DNA of 64,000 nucleotides, from contig CAUYUJ010014350.1 of NCBI GenBank assembly GCA_963575745.1, positions 242,438-306,437 of the forward strand, read 5' to 3'. The notes below the pieces were generated by a model that was given only the letters and a program-made list of their open reading frames with translations, had not been told where the DNA came from and searched no databases. This DNA comes from Prorocentrum cordatum (Eukaryota > Sar > Dinophyceae > Prorocentrales > Prorocentraceae). Made by a program: the position numbers and the translations under genes. Of the stretch, positions 52,153 through 62,865 are shown in pieces. How positions within the stretch are numbered: the stretch's first letter is position 1; the number at the start of each line of letters is the position of its first letter.

Positions 52153-55100
52153 ATCGGGATCTTATCAAGTCTGGGCAAGCCGACCCGACGCAGTGCTCCA
52201 GTTCCAGGTCCATATTGGTCTCGTCACAAGTCGGCAAGGCGTCTCGCCGATGCCTTCGGTCCCGGCTACTCCCATTCTTGGCTTCTGAGGCGGGGGAAAC
52301 GCAGTTCGGTGGGTTGCCAGGCCGGGGGACCACGCATGCGTCTTTGGTGTTGCGGGTTGCACAGTCGCTGGCCAAACTCCGACATCAATCATTTGGTGCT
52401 CTCTTTTTGGACGTCGTACAGGCTTTTTACAGGGCCATTCGTGAACTCGTGGTGCGCGCCCATCGCGAATCCGACCTCGACGACATATCGGTTGCCGCCA
52501 TTGTTCGTGCGGCAGGCTTACCGCCTTCGGCCATGCAGCAGCTTACCGACCGCCTCCGACAGAGAGCTGCGGCTCTCACCCGATCCGACGTCGACCCCCA
52601 CACCATCGCCCAGGTCGAGCAGTGCTATCATGCACCCTGGTTCGTGTGTGAAGGGTCCGGACAGGTCTCGCTCCCCCAACGCTCCTTCTTCCCCGGCCAA
52701 CCTCTCGCTGATGTGCTCTTTGAGATCCAGATGGCCGAGTGTATGCAGGAGGTGCGTGAAAAGGTGCTGGCCGCTGACTATCCCTACATGCTCCCGAAGG
52801 CCACCCAGAGATCCCTCACAGCGCTCACCGCCGAGGACCCCGAGGACAGGCCCCCCGCAGAGCTCCCTTTGGTCGATATCTCATATGCAGATGACGGCAC
52901 CGTGATCGTCATCATGCCCGCCGACCAGATTTATGGGGCCCTATCCAGATGCCTGGTCATTGTCTCGGACGCGTCTGCACGGTGTGGCCATATCTTGAAC
53001 CTCGGACCCTCCAAAACAGCAGCGCTCATTATGTGGCGTGGACACGGTACCAAGCGTGCGCGGCATGCGGCATGGCACGAGCATGATGGGCACATTCGTG
53101 GCGCATCGGACGTACTCGGACCGCTTCGTGCGCCGATCGTACATAACTACGTGCATCTTGGGTCTGTCTTCGATGCAGGCACTGCTATGGCGCCAGAGAT
53201 TCGCTACCGCGCTGCCACCACTGTCTCGTCCCTACAGGTACTTCGTCGCCGCGTTTTTGCCACGGACGACCTAGATCTCGCCCATGGGCTCGTGCTTGCC
53301 GACAGCCTTGTTCTGTCCGGACGACTATACAACGCTGGCGCGTGGCCCGTCCTTTCAGATGCCGAGGCTAAGCTGGCACATGGTGAAACTATGAAGGTAT
53401 ATCGCGCAGCTGCCCGTGTTCGGTATTGCGAGGACGCGTCTCAGGTGTCCGACGCTCTGGTTCTTGCTAGGTTACGCAGGCCTGCCCCTGCTATCCTACT
53501 GCGTGCTGCACGACTCCGGCTCTTGGGTTCACTCTTTCATACAGGGCCTCTGTTGGCCTTTTCGATTGTGGCCGCTGAGTGGCATGCAGCCTCCACCGAC
53601 ATGAAACGACGTCGCACAACCCTTGGACAATGGTTGCAGGATCTTGCGTGGTTGCGCCTTGCCGTTAAACAATGTCAGGATCTACCCCCGCCCGAGGAGG
53701 ATCTACAACCGTGGGAGGCCCTCATACGACGCAGCCAACCCGCCTGGAAGCGCATCATCCGGATCGGAGTGCATGCATATACACAGTACACGGCGCGCAG
53801 CACACTAGCAGCCCACATGGAGTCCCGTTTCTTTGATGAAGTACGCCCTGCGGGAGTGCCCCCTCGGGTATACACCGATGAACGTGGACTTATTATACCG
53901 CCTGCCCCAGCACTTAGCATGGATTGCCCTTGGTGCGGGCAGACCTTTGCACGGCATCGGGCGCTGCGCACACACGTGGCCCGCGTACATAGGCAACTAA
54001 CTACACTTGCACGTGGGTATGCCAACCCGACTGGGGTCTGTCAGACATGTCTGCTCAGGTACAATACACGGCCGCACTTAGTGGATCATCTGTCGATCGA
54101 TTCGCCTCGCTGCTTGCTGGCTGCTGTGCTGACTATGGACAATCCGGCCTACCACCTACAGCTACCAGCCCGTCCGCCACTACCACGTGGACATACCACC
54201 AACGTCCACATTCCTCGTCGCAACGTCGTGGCACCCACAGTTCGGACGCCAGGCCCCATCACCGAACTTGCGTCCGACCTAGCCGCGTTGGTGTCTCAGG
54301 AATATGCCCGTCAAGCCCTCTTGGAAAGTGACCCGTATATCACTCCAGAGGCGTGCGCCGCACTCCTGCCTCCACCACGGCCCGATGTGGCCGACGAAGA
54401 TGCCCCTGAGCCAGCCCAACCACCACCGGCTTCCCACGAGCGCTACCCGACGCGAATGTTCTTGACCGAGCAGTTTACCGACACTGCTGCTCAGGATTTG
54501 CCCATTGCTATCCGACGGTCGGAATATTTCGCTCTCAACCTGCACTGTGGCCGACGACGGCCTGGTGACATCCAGGCCTGCCTCGAATGGACCGAGTATC
54601 ACACCGACTTCACCATTTCGGTCTTATCCATCGATATCGCGATCGACCCAGCACTAGGTAACATGATGCGCCGTGAAACGCTGGAGGCATGGAAGGAGCA
54701 TATACGGGCCAGGCGAGTTGTCTTGTCAGGCGGCGGGCCACCCTGCGAGACGTGGGCCGCTATCCGTTGGGCCCCTGATGCAGGGCCCCCCCCCCTTCGG
54801 TCCCATGCCGATTTCTGGGGTTTGCTGGCCGTCACTCCCCGACAAATGGAGCAGTTGCGTGTGGGAAACGAGCTACTAAGGGCGATGATTGAACTGTTCG
54901 CCGTGCACCTGACCGTCGGCACCTCATGCTGGATGGAACATCCCATGCCTGCGCACTGGCGACCCGACTCGGTTAGTTCTTTCTATTGCCCGCCCTTACG
55001 GGCCGTTATGGCATCCCCAGCAGCGTCGGTGACCGACTTCGATCAGTGCGAACACGGTCAGGTTGCACGAGCGCCGACAAGAATACTCGCACTGCGCATG

Positions 55101-55883
55101 GGCACACTGCACGGACGCCTGTGCGAGACACCTGGGCGCGGCCGTTGTTCCCACGGACGCGGGGCCCACGAGGTACTCATGGGGTTCGACAAGCAACGTG
55201 ATGAGTGGCGCACGGCCAAGAAGAAAACCTACCCTCCGGCCCTATGTCAAGTCCTCGCAGACAGCATAATGGACGCAGTCAATCATATGCGCGCGACGTG
55301 TGCCGAGCATGATTGGCCAGAGGACATGAGGGAGGAGGAGGAGGAGCTCCGTGGGTCGCTTGCAGCTTTTTACGTCTCGTGGGACCCGTATGTCGGTACG
55401 GACGAGTCCTGGGCTCCAGATTTTGTTTCGGGGCGTGCTAGGCGGTCTCGGGCGGATCCCGAGCGGCATCGGTTCCTGCCTCCCGAGCCGCAGTCGCCCT
55501 CTCAGCCCATGCCTGGAATTGTCTTTGATCCCGAGGCCGAGGCCCGCGCCCCGGGGCCCATCGAGGCCTCGGACGAACAGGAATACGCAGATGCTCTAGC
55601 GTTCCTCGATGGCACCGTGCCCCCTCAGCCAGGGGATTCCGAGCCACCGTTTGAGCCTGCCTCGTCCCCTGCCCCCCCTCCGCCCCCGCCTCAGGCCGTC
55701 GAGTTGACTGATGCGATGCGTGCGCGGATTGCGGCGAACCGAGCACAGGCTCGAGAGCGACGCCGTCGTCGGCTCGCTCAGCGCATCGCCCCCTGGACGT
55801 TCCAGCCTGGTTTCGGAGCCGGAATTCTGGACGTGCCCCAGGTTTCACGTCGCTCGCAGCACACCGAGTGGGATTTCAGGTGA
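52152..55883 (+). CDS. ORF2 part 2: RT core - zinc fingers - methyltransferase-like domain
   Basis: About 1243 codons ending at TGA 55881-55883. RT: SILVSSQVGK, GGLPGRGTTHAS, motif A FLDVVQAFY (Asp at 52410), motif B FFPGQPLADVLFE, and motif C SYADDG (Asp pair 52890-52895), all intact. A C2H2 finger follows at 53925-53990 (CPWCGQTF...THVARVH), then a second Cys/His cluster at 54039-54113. From about 54600 comes a ~230-residue domain: SIDIAIDP, LSGGGPPCETWAAIRW (Cys at 54744-54746), CWMEHP, ARAPTRILAL, and TYPPALCQVLADSI. The PPC loop and the late YPP..LC segment recall motifs IV and X of cytosine-C5 methyltransferases, but the ENV motif would be EHP here. The tail is acidic, then Pro-rich, then Arg-rich. 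There is no start codon of its own; it is expressed only if the T7 break is bridged. Confidence 0.85.
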   Translation, partial: YRDLIKSGQADPTQCSSSRSILVSSQVGKASRRCLRSRLLPFLASEAGETQFGGLPGRGTTHASLVLRVAQSLAKLRHQSFGALFLDVVQAFYRAIRELVVRAHRESDLDDISVAAIVRAAGLPPSAMQQLTDRLRQRAAALTRSDVDPHTIAQVEQCYHAPWFVCEGSGQVSLPQRSFFPGQPLADVLFEIQMAECMQEVREKVLAADYPYMLPKATQRSLTALTAEDPEDRPPAELPLVDISYADDGTVIVIMPADQIYGALSRCLVIVSDASARCGHILNLGPSKTAALIMWRGHGTKRARHAAWHEHDGHIRGASDVLGPLRAPIVHNYVHLGSVFDAGTAMAPEIRYRAATTVSSLQVLRRRVFATDDLDLAHGLVLADSLVLSGRLYNAGAWPVLSDAEAKLAHGETMKVYRAAARVRYCEDASQVSDALVLARLRRPAPAILLRAARLRLLGSLFHTGPLLAFSIVAAEWHAASTDMKRRRTTLGQWLQDLAWLRLAVKQCQDLPPPEEDLQPWEALIRRSQPAWKRIIRIGVHAYTQYTARSTLAAHMESRFFDEVRPAGVPPRVYTDERGLIIPPAPALSMDCPWCGQTFARHRALRTHVARVHRQLTTLARGYANPTGVCQTCLLRYNTRPHLVDHLSIDSPRCLLAAVLTMDNPAYHLQLPARPPLPRGHTTNVHIPRRNVVAPTVRTPGPITELASDLAALVSQEYARQALLESDPYITPEACAALLPPPRPDVADEDAPEPAQPPPASHERYPTRMFLTEQFTDTAAQDLPIAIRRSEYFALNLHCGRRRPGDIQACLEWTEYHTDFTISVLSIDIAIDPALGNMMRRETLEAWKEHIRARRVVLSGGGPPCETWAAIRWAPDAGPPPLRSHADFWGLLAVTPRQMEQLRVGNELLRAMIELFAVHLTVGTSCWMEHPMPAHWRPDSVSSFYCPPLRAVMASPAASVTDFDQCEHGQVARAPTRILALRMGTLHGRLCETPGRGRCSHGRGAHEVLMGFDKQRDEWRTAKKKTYPPALCQVLADSIMDAVNHMRATCAEHDWPEDMREEEEELRGSLAAFYVSWDPYVGTDESWAPDFVSGRARRSRADPERHRFLPPEPQSPSQPMPGIVFDPEAEARAPGPIEASDEQEYADALAFLDGTVPPQPGDSEPPFEPASSPAPPPPPPQAVELTDAMRARIAANRAQARERRRRRLAQRIAPWTFQPGFGAGILDVPQVSRRSQHTEWDFR

Positions 55884-55931
55884 TGACGAGAGGAGGGAGG
55901 TGGTTTGGGTTTACAGTGTTCCTGTCAGTGC

Positions 55932-56464
55932 ACCCCGCTGCCCCATTCCCGATTGCACTCCTCTATGGCACCTCCGTCAGCCCTGGCCCACTAGTGCTTC
56001 TCTCACACAGGTCTTGGGCATGGTGTGTTTTCACAGCTGAAGGTTACATTTGTGGGATTGCCCCCACTCTCCAACTCCGTTGCCAGTCCCTTGCCGTAGC
56101 AATGCTACCAGACAGCCTGTGGATGGTGCTATGGTTCTTGCAAGCTGACGATAGTTTCGGCCAGTATCGCGCGTTGGCCTGCCCGTCTAGAGCTTGCAGA
56201 TCCCATTGTGCCCGTGTGTATGGCTGATCACTGTCTATTTCACCCACGTCTCTTAGATGGCCGCTGCCATTGGCAAACGCCTCCAGGCCCCCGAAGCCCC
56301 TTGCCCAGATGCGCCCTCTGGAAGAGGACTATGCCCATGGTTAGCCATTCACTTGCTCGCCCTCGGCGTCAGATGCGACAGGCTTCGGTCGTTTGTCCTG
56401 AGAGCGCTGCAGGCTTGAGAAGCTTGCGCGACCGCCGCTGTGGCTCGCGCCGCCCTGGAGGAGT
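55932..56464 (+). repeat. Scrambled, decayed copy of ORF1/ORF2 segments
   Basis: Seven segments match the neighbouring element, out of order: 55932-56004 to 49113-49190 (leader); 56011-56036 to 49380-49405 and 56037-56092 to 49431-49486 (RNase H, with a net 24-bp in-frame deletion between); about 56098-56166 to 49505-49562; 56191-56209 to 49739-49757; 56221-56243 to 49219-49239; and 56255-56464 to 47782-48012 (ORF1). All are in the same orientation and diverged by substitutions and small indels. A simple truncated copy or a tandem duplication would not give this order. Confidence 0.85.
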
Positions 56465-57239
56465 GGAGGATGGGGGGGGCGACGACGGACGTGGACGAGA
56501 GGAGAGAGCGGGGCGCGCGCGCGCCCCCGCCGCCCCGCTGCCGCGCGCCCGCCCCCGCCGCCCCCGCCGCCCGGCGCGAGCGAGCGGCGCGGCAGTGTAG
56601 CAGCGAGCGTCTCCTCGCCTCCTCCCCTCCGAGAGAGCGTCTTCCTCCCCTCCCCCTCCGTCCTGTTTCGGGGGTCGAGCCGCGACCAAACCAAGCACCC
56701 GTAGCGCTTGGCCCGTGGCAGGGCTCTCCGGCGTCGTCGTCGTCGCGCCCGCCGCCAGGTTGGCTGCGCCTCCACCCGTGCAGGATGGGGTAGCAGGGCG
56801 GGTGCACGGATGCCTCTTTGCTCGCACTTGCAGGATGGGGTAGCAGGGAGGGCAGAAGGGCCGGCGAGGCTCGCTGCCAAAAGAAGTCTGTCGCAGGACC
56901 GTCGCCTTCTGTTTGTCTCACTGACCACGGTTGCGAGTCTGCGATACTGTCCCTGTTAGGTCGCCATACGTGCGGCCCGCCTCCTATAGGTCGGGTGGAC
57001 GGGTTAGTAATGTTAGTAGCGGGGTTGGAGGTACGATCTATATGCCTTGTTTCGACGCGTTCCATCCGCTCTGATGCGGGGGGCGCTCGTGCTGTGCTGA
57101 CCTTGCCCCACTTTGTGCCCGTGCAGATTAATGTCTTTTAGTTCAGCCGGCCTGCCTGACTGATCTTTAAAGCTTCTGCTAGCTGCAGCGCCACTCTCTC
57201 GCGACAGCCGTCACAGGTTCATCGCGCTTGCAATCCAAA
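56465..57239. other. GC-rich then balanced spacer, no gene
   Basis: A 20-bp block GCAGGATGGGGTAGCAGGG recurs 50 bp apart (56780 and 56830). No ORF with domain support. Confidence 0.45.
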
Positions 57240-57420
57240 AAAATCCTCCTCCTCCTCGTCCTTGTCCTCGTCCTCCTCCTCCTACTTCCTCCTCCCCCTC
57301 CCGCATCCTCACCACCTCCTCTTCTTTGACTCCTCCCCCTTCTCCTCCTCGTCGATCTCTTCATCCTGGCCCGTGGTGCCCATCGCCCTTCCTGTTCCTC
57401 CTCCTCCACCCCCTCCCCCC
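57240..57420. repeat. CTC-rich low-complexity tract
   Basis: CTCCTC/CCTCGT pyrimidine tract on +. Confidence 0.85.
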
Positions 57421-57779
57421 TCACCAGAGCGAGCGGCGCATCCGCCCAAGGTCGGGCGCCAGCGACCGCTGGTCGGAATGTTCAGCGGAGGGCCAGGCGA
57501 GCGACGGGGCGAGCGAGGTCAGGACCGCCTGCCTCCCAGCGACGCAGGGAGGCGGGCTGCGCCTCCTGCGTCCTGCGCGTGGCACAGATCTGGGCATCCT
57601 CCTGCTCAACCTCCGGCCAGCCCCGTCGGGGGCTCTGAAAGGCGATCCCGTTGGGACTGGAGACAAAAGGCTCCAGGGCCTGCCTGGCGAAACTGGCCAG
57701 CGGGCCCCTCGCCGCCTGGCGGGCGGGGCCCCCCGTGTCAGGCTTCCTGCTCCGGGGGCCTTCTTCAGGAAACCTCCGC
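57421..57779. other. GC-rich spacer, no gene
   Basis: No supported coding sequence. Confidence 0.35.
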
Positions 57780-58250
57780 ACCTCAGCGGGGTTCCTGACG
57801 ATTCCCTCGGCAGTCCTAGGGGCCCAGGGAGTTCACGAGTTCCTGACGGGTACCTCAGCAATCCTGACCATTTCCTTGCAATCGTGAAGGTTTCCTGGCG
57901 ATGTCCTCTGGAATCCTACGGATTTTCTGGGGCGTCCTACTATCGTCCAAGGGAACCCAACAGACGTTCCGAGGCATCCAATGGATTTCCTCGGGAGTTC
58001 GCAGGCTTGAATCATGAGCCCTACCGCAGGAGCCCGAACCTAAGGAATCCCTCGGGAAACGAAATTAGATGGAATCCTCAAGACTTCCCCTGGAACACTA
58101 CTTGTCTCTTGGGGAGTCCGACGGACGACTTCAGAATTCTGAGGACATGATGCGCAATCCATGGGATGCCCTCGGGAATGTTCAAAACATCCTGAAGATC
58201 CCATAAGAATTTGCACGGAATCCTGCGGATTTCTTGGGGTGCCCCGAAGA
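57780..58250. repeat. Degenerate GGAATCCT/TTCCTGACG short repeats
   Basis: Loose, diverged repetition of TTCCTGACG, GGAATCCT and CCTCGGGA words every 15-30 bp, resembling an eroded minisatellite. No gene. Confidence 0.45.
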
Positions 58251-58413
58251 GTGCGCGCAATTCGCGGCGGGCCCCGCTCTCCAGCGTCTCGAGGCGCCGC
58301 CTGAAGATCGCGGAGCGCGACCCCTCCGATCCGAAGCGGCTTCCCCGCGCGAGGCTGGAGCCCGCGCGCGCGGTCCCCAATGGCGCAGCTAGGCGCTGCC
58401 CCCGTCTCTAGAC

Positions 58414-58559
58414 GAGCGCGTTCCACTACTCGCAAAGTACCTACTCGCAAATGACCTGGATCCGCCGCGGGGGATTTCCAAGATGTCTTCCACAGAGGGA
58501 GTCCTGCTTTTGGTTCGGACGTCTGCGAGCAGGCACTTTGCGAGTAGCGAAACGCGCTC
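58414..58559. mobile_element. MITE-like element, family D, copy 2 (both ends intact)
   Basis: The left end GAGCGCGTTCCACTACTCGC, then AAAGTACCTACTCGCAAATG, pairs with the inverse of the right end (CTGCGAGCAGGCACTTTGCG, then AGTAGCGAAACGCGCTC), giving TIRs of about 40 bp. The interior CTGGATCCGCCGCGGGGGAT is shared with 41735-41868. 146 bp, no ORF. Confidence 0.85.
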
Positions 58560-58771
58560 GGCGCGTCACGGAGCGAGACCCCCCGCCAGCCGCGGAGCGA
58601 GACCCCTGCCGGTGCGATGCGGCCGCGTCCCTCCCGCGCGCGGCCTTCCGCCTCGCTGCGCAGAGCGCCGCCCGACCGCGCGAAAGCGAGGCGCCGCCCC
58701 CGTGGCGGATCGAGACCCCCGCCAGCCAGTCGCGGAGGGAGACCCCTGCGGATGCGACGCCTGGCGCCCCC

Positions 58772-58772
<1 letters not shown>

Positions 58773-58807
<35 letters not shown>
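58773..58807. repeat. (TGAGCAC)5 heptamer
   Basis: Five perfect or near-perfect heptamers. Confidence 0.95.
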
Positions 58808-58808
<1 letters not shown>

Positions 58809-60469
58809 CCCGGACATGTGCACCGTCTGGGATGCTGCGGGTGCGGCACCGGAGCGCCAGAGTTCTAGACTGGTCGCGCGGCTCACTCGTTTCTCATGGG
58901 TGATGCGTTGTAGATTCAGATCCAGTGGCATCCCAATGTTTCGTTGATGCAGTATTGAATACCTCCACAATATCCTTGTCGTCACACTCCGATCCGTTGC
59001 AAATTTTACGTCGGGTGTCGTCCCCCCCCATTTGAAGGAGGCCACGAGGTGGCGGGGGTGAAGAAGGAAGCTTCACGTCGGGCGAAGACGGAGCGGGTTC
59101 TGGGGGGGGCGGCTGGGATCGGGAGCATCACGAGAACGCACCCCGAGCACCCCACACCCAGTCCTGAGGAGGATGTGGGCTGCGTGAGCGCGTTCTCCCG
59201 TGGATCCTCGCAACCTCATCCTCCCCCTTCCCCTTCCCCACTTCCTCCTCGTGTTGTTTCTTCCTCTCCGTCTCCTCCTGCTCCGGCACATCCTCCTCCT
59301 TCCCCCTGTGAAGCAGGAACAAAAAGAGCCCAGATTGAACAACAAAGATATCATGGGAGGCGGCAACAGCAACCACGACGGCGTCGGCAGCAGCAGCCGC
59401 AACAACAGCGGAGAGCCAGCGGCAGCGACAGCACCAGACACAAGTCAGCGGCCAGCGCCTGCGACGCGAGCCTGCCCTCGCCCGAGATGAAGGGCGTCAG
59501 ATCCTGAGGGGCAGGGATCAGAACGAGAGGAGGGACAGCCTTCCGTCGTGTCTGCGGAAAGCTCCCTGAAAGCTGTGGCCTTCCTTTGCGGAGGATGGCG
59601 CGCTCTCACCTTCTGCAGTCCGTTTGGCGTTGGCCACACCAGCAGCGAGGGATAGCCCTCCCGCTCCCCTGTCGGACAACTTCAGCGAGCGTCCCAACAT
59701 GATCCCCCGCATCTGCCCGTCGCATGATACAGTCAAGCTCGGCATCGTGAGCTTACGAGTTGCCCTCGTACGCTCCGCTCCTGTGCGCAAACGTCACACG
59801 CCAACGGGGGCCTAGCTCGAGCAGCGTCTAAGCTGCGGCCTCCGCAGCGAGCGGATTCAAAATCACCACTGCCGTTGTCGGCAGCGATAACTGTGTGTGC
59901 TAAGGCCACCTGCAAAAGCTCAAACTCAAAACCTGCTCTGATGCGCTGGGGCTCCTTGGCGCTTTGAGCTCCCGAGTTGCACTCCAGGGCTCCTTGCAAT
60001 ACTGACACACGCGCGAACGGCGTCCGAGGAATTCGCGCACACCATCGAACGCATCATACCTCGAGCTTCCGTCGGAGACCGCACGGGACGCATTCTTGAG
60101 AGCGCAAAAAACTTCTGTTTCAAGCCTGCGCCTGGAAACGTCAAAATCAAGCCTGCCAAAACAAAAATTCCAGAAGCACAGGGAGTGGGCCCTAAGGAAC
60201 TCACGCGCGCGCGGCGGGGTCCAAGGACACGTCGAAGAGCACCGGGTCCCAGGACAGCCGCGAGGGCAGCGGGCTGCGTTCGGGCAGGACCCACGACCGG
60301 CACCTTGCCCGGCCCAGTGGCAGGCCCCTCAAGGAGGCATCAGAGAAACGGGCAACTGGTGCATCAGCGTACGGATGGGGAGCAGGACTTCTCTCCCTCT
60401 CTCTCTTTATCTCTCTCTGTTTGTCCTCCGCGCTCTCTAAATATGTTCCTCTCTTTCTCTGCCAATACG
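58808..60469. other. Mostly unique, no supported gene
   Basis: Contains a CTC-rich tract (59210-59310) and an AGCAACAGC-rich tract (59355-59420). Remaining frames are short and unconvincing. Composition becomes more balanced after 59800. Confidence 0.4.
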
Positions 60470-61180
60470 CATGTACATACAAGATATGCATGCATGTATG
60501 TCTGTCTGTTTGTCTGCCTGTCTGTCTGTCTGTCTCTCTATATATGTACGTATGTATTCATGTATGTAAAGGTGTATGTGTATGTGTACGTGTACGTGCA
60601 TGTGTATGTGTATGTGTGCTTGTCTGCATACATGAATGCATACATACCTGCATGTATGCGTGTATGTCCACATATATAGATATGTATATATATATATATG
60701 TAAATGTATATATACACATATATATATGTGTTTGAATGCATGAATTGGTGTATGCATGCGTGCACTTATGTATGTATGTATGTTTGTATGTTTGTATGTG
60801 ACTGTGTATGTATGAATGTGTGTATGTATTCATGTATGTATGTATGCGGGTATGCATGCATACATGTATGCCAATTCGCATGTGCGTGTGCATGCACATG
60901 TGCATATACATGTACACGTATATGTACATGCATTTATATGCGTATGGATATGTACTTAGATGTAAGTGTACTTGTATGTATATGCAAATGTATATGTCTG
61001 TGAACATGTAAACAGGTATGTATATGTATGTGTAAGTGTATCCATCAGTGTGTATGTACATGTGTATGCATGCATGCATGTATACATACATATAAATATG
61101 CGTGTGTGAACATATATCTATGTGTAAATGCATATTGGCATGTATGCGTGTATGTATATATGTGCATATCTATGTATATC
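60470..61180. repeat. (TGTA)n tetranucleotide array
   Basis: About 710 bp of TGTATG/TGTGTA units with an internal TCTG block (60505-60540) and TA-rich cores. It is the reverse complement motif of the ACAT array at 14.9-16.1 kb. Confidence 0.95.
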
Positions 61181-61280
61181 TCCTAACGGGTGCACTTGCA
61201 TCTGGTGGTTCTCTCGTCGGTGGTCCTAGTCGTCACCGTCGCTCGCTGTAGGTGATGTGTTGTTCGTCGCTGATGATTTT

Positions 61281-61365
61281 TGTTGGTGGTAGGAGGTGGT
61301 AGGCGGTTCTTCTTCGTGCTCGGTGGTGTTAGGTGGTAGGTGGTGGTAGGTGGTAGTAGGTGGTT
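61281..61365. repeat. GGTGGTA degenerate minisatellite
   Basis: Diverged GGTGGTAGGTGG units on +. Confidence 0.8.
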
Positions 61366-61589
61366 CGTGTTCGTCCTCGCAGCAGTTGTGCAAATTGTAC
61401 GTCGCGTATGCGATGCGCTTTGGTTCGTTGTTAGCTTGTTGCGGTAGGCAATTGGACAAGGTAGTGGGTGGTAGTGTGTCGTACATGCTGTATGGCCTTC
61501 GGTAGAGGGGGCCTGGAACTGTAGCTCGTCGGGGTATACTCTTTTGGCATGCTGGCCACTACCAAACAGCACTGTGTTTTTTCCCTCAT

Positions 61590-61700
61590 TATCATCATCA
61601 GATTCGTTGCCGCCATCGTAGTGGTAATAGTCGGCACCACCACCATCATCACCACCACCACCGTCATCATCACCATCATCATCATCATCATCATGAACAG

Positions 61701-61747
<47 letters not shown>

Positions 61748-61792
61748 GCATCGTCATCATCAACATCATCATCATCATCCGCATCCTCACCC

Positions 61793-61831
<39 letters not shown>

Positions 61832-61838
61832 GCATCAG

Positions 61839-61893
<55 letters not shown>

Positions 61894-61912
61894 GTCATCA
61901 TCGTCATCATGA
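61590..61912. repeat. (ATC)n microsatellite
   Basis: Near-pure from about 61680. Ends cleanly at a GAGATTGGTA boundary. Confidence 0.95.
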
Positions 61913-62129
61913 GATTGGTACTGCTATTGGCACTAAGAATAACAACAATAACAATACGGACAATGCCACAAACTAAATATACACATACGAACAATTCGCT
62001 GGCCCAACGGGCCAGAGGCGTGCTAAGATCTCCGGTAACTGGTTCACAATTCTTCTGGTTCGGGCGCGCGGGGCGGCCCCTGGGGGTCCCCCGGCGAAAG
62101 GTACCCCGACCGCAGCCCGGGAAGGTCTA
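61913..62129. other. Short unique spacer
   Basis: An AT-rich start (AACAATAACAATAC) then GC-rich. No gene. Confidence 0.4.
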
Positions 62130-62820
62130 CTCAGAGATGGTTTTCATCCTGGGTACGGCCTCTCAGGCCCCCCAGAGCGCGCCAAGAGGGCCCCAAGAGG
62201 CCCCCAAGACTGCCCAAGAGGCCCCCGAGACTCCCAAAGGACGCTCCAAGACGCCGAAGATGATCCCAAGACGGCCCAAGAAGCCGCCAAGACGCTCCAA
62301 GTGGCCTCCAAGAGGCCTCACAAGAGCGCCCCGAGAGGCCAAAATCATCAATTTCACGATGGTGTTGGAAGGATGTCGGCCTTGTCGCATTTTCGGCTTT
62401 CCGATGCTCCAAGACGGCCCAAGAGGCCCCCAAGAGCGCACGAAGACGGCTCCAGGGGCCCCCAAGAAGGCCCCCAGAGAGCCCAAACGGGCCCCGAGAC
62501 GGCCCAAGAGACGCCCAAGACGGCCCAAGAGAGCCCCAAGACGGCCCCAAGAGGAGCCCAAGATGGGGACCACGAACCGAAACCTCGAGCCTTCCGCCCC
62601 AAGAGGGCCCCAGGAGGCCCCGAGAGGCCCCCAAGATGGCCCAAGATGCCGCCAAGAGGCCCCCAAGAGACCCCAGGAGGCTCCAAGGAGGCTCAAAAGA
62701 GGCCCTACAAGGCTTCAAAAATGTCTCCCAGGCGCCCCCGAACGGCCTCTCCACAGACCCCAGGGCCTCCCAAAGAAGCATCTGGACGACGGCCCTGTTT
62801 GGCCCCAAGAGCGCCGCAAA
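62130..62820. repeat. CCCAAGAGGCC array with an AT-rich spacer (longest)
   Basis: About 690 bp of degenerate units, interrupted at 62340-62408 by AATCATCAATTTCACGATGG and following spacer, then continuing with ATGGGGACCACGAACCG near 62563. The + frames read PKRPQEAPK-like throughout and show no domain. Confidence 0.85.
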
Positions 62821-62865
62821 ATGCCATCGAGAGGCTTCCTCCTCCGCCCTTTTCTCTTCCTCCTC

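Larger units (their letters stand above)
47223..55883 (+). mobile_element. LINE-type non-LTR retrotransposon, two ORFs, RNase H first
   Basis: Two consecutive + strand coding regions. ORF1 is a nucleic-acid-binding, gag-like protein. ORF2 has RNase H, APE-type endonuclease, reverse transcriptase, zinc fingers and a methyltransferase-like C-terminal domain. There are no long terminal repeats or integrase, and the endonuclease is of the apurinic-site type, so the element is LINE-like. Both ORF2 breaks are single homopolymer length changes, and the catalytic residues I can check are intact, so the copy is young or recently active. The outer ends are not defined: the 5' boundary may lie as far up as 46800. 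No poly(A) tail or target duplication was found downstream, where a scrambled partial copy begins about 50 bp after ORF2. Confidence 0.88.

Noticed and set aside
52153-52905. Continuation of the endonuclease frame past the T7 run
   Set aside because: It stays open by chance for about 750 bp, but residues no longer match RT, while the other frame carries motifs A, B and YADD.
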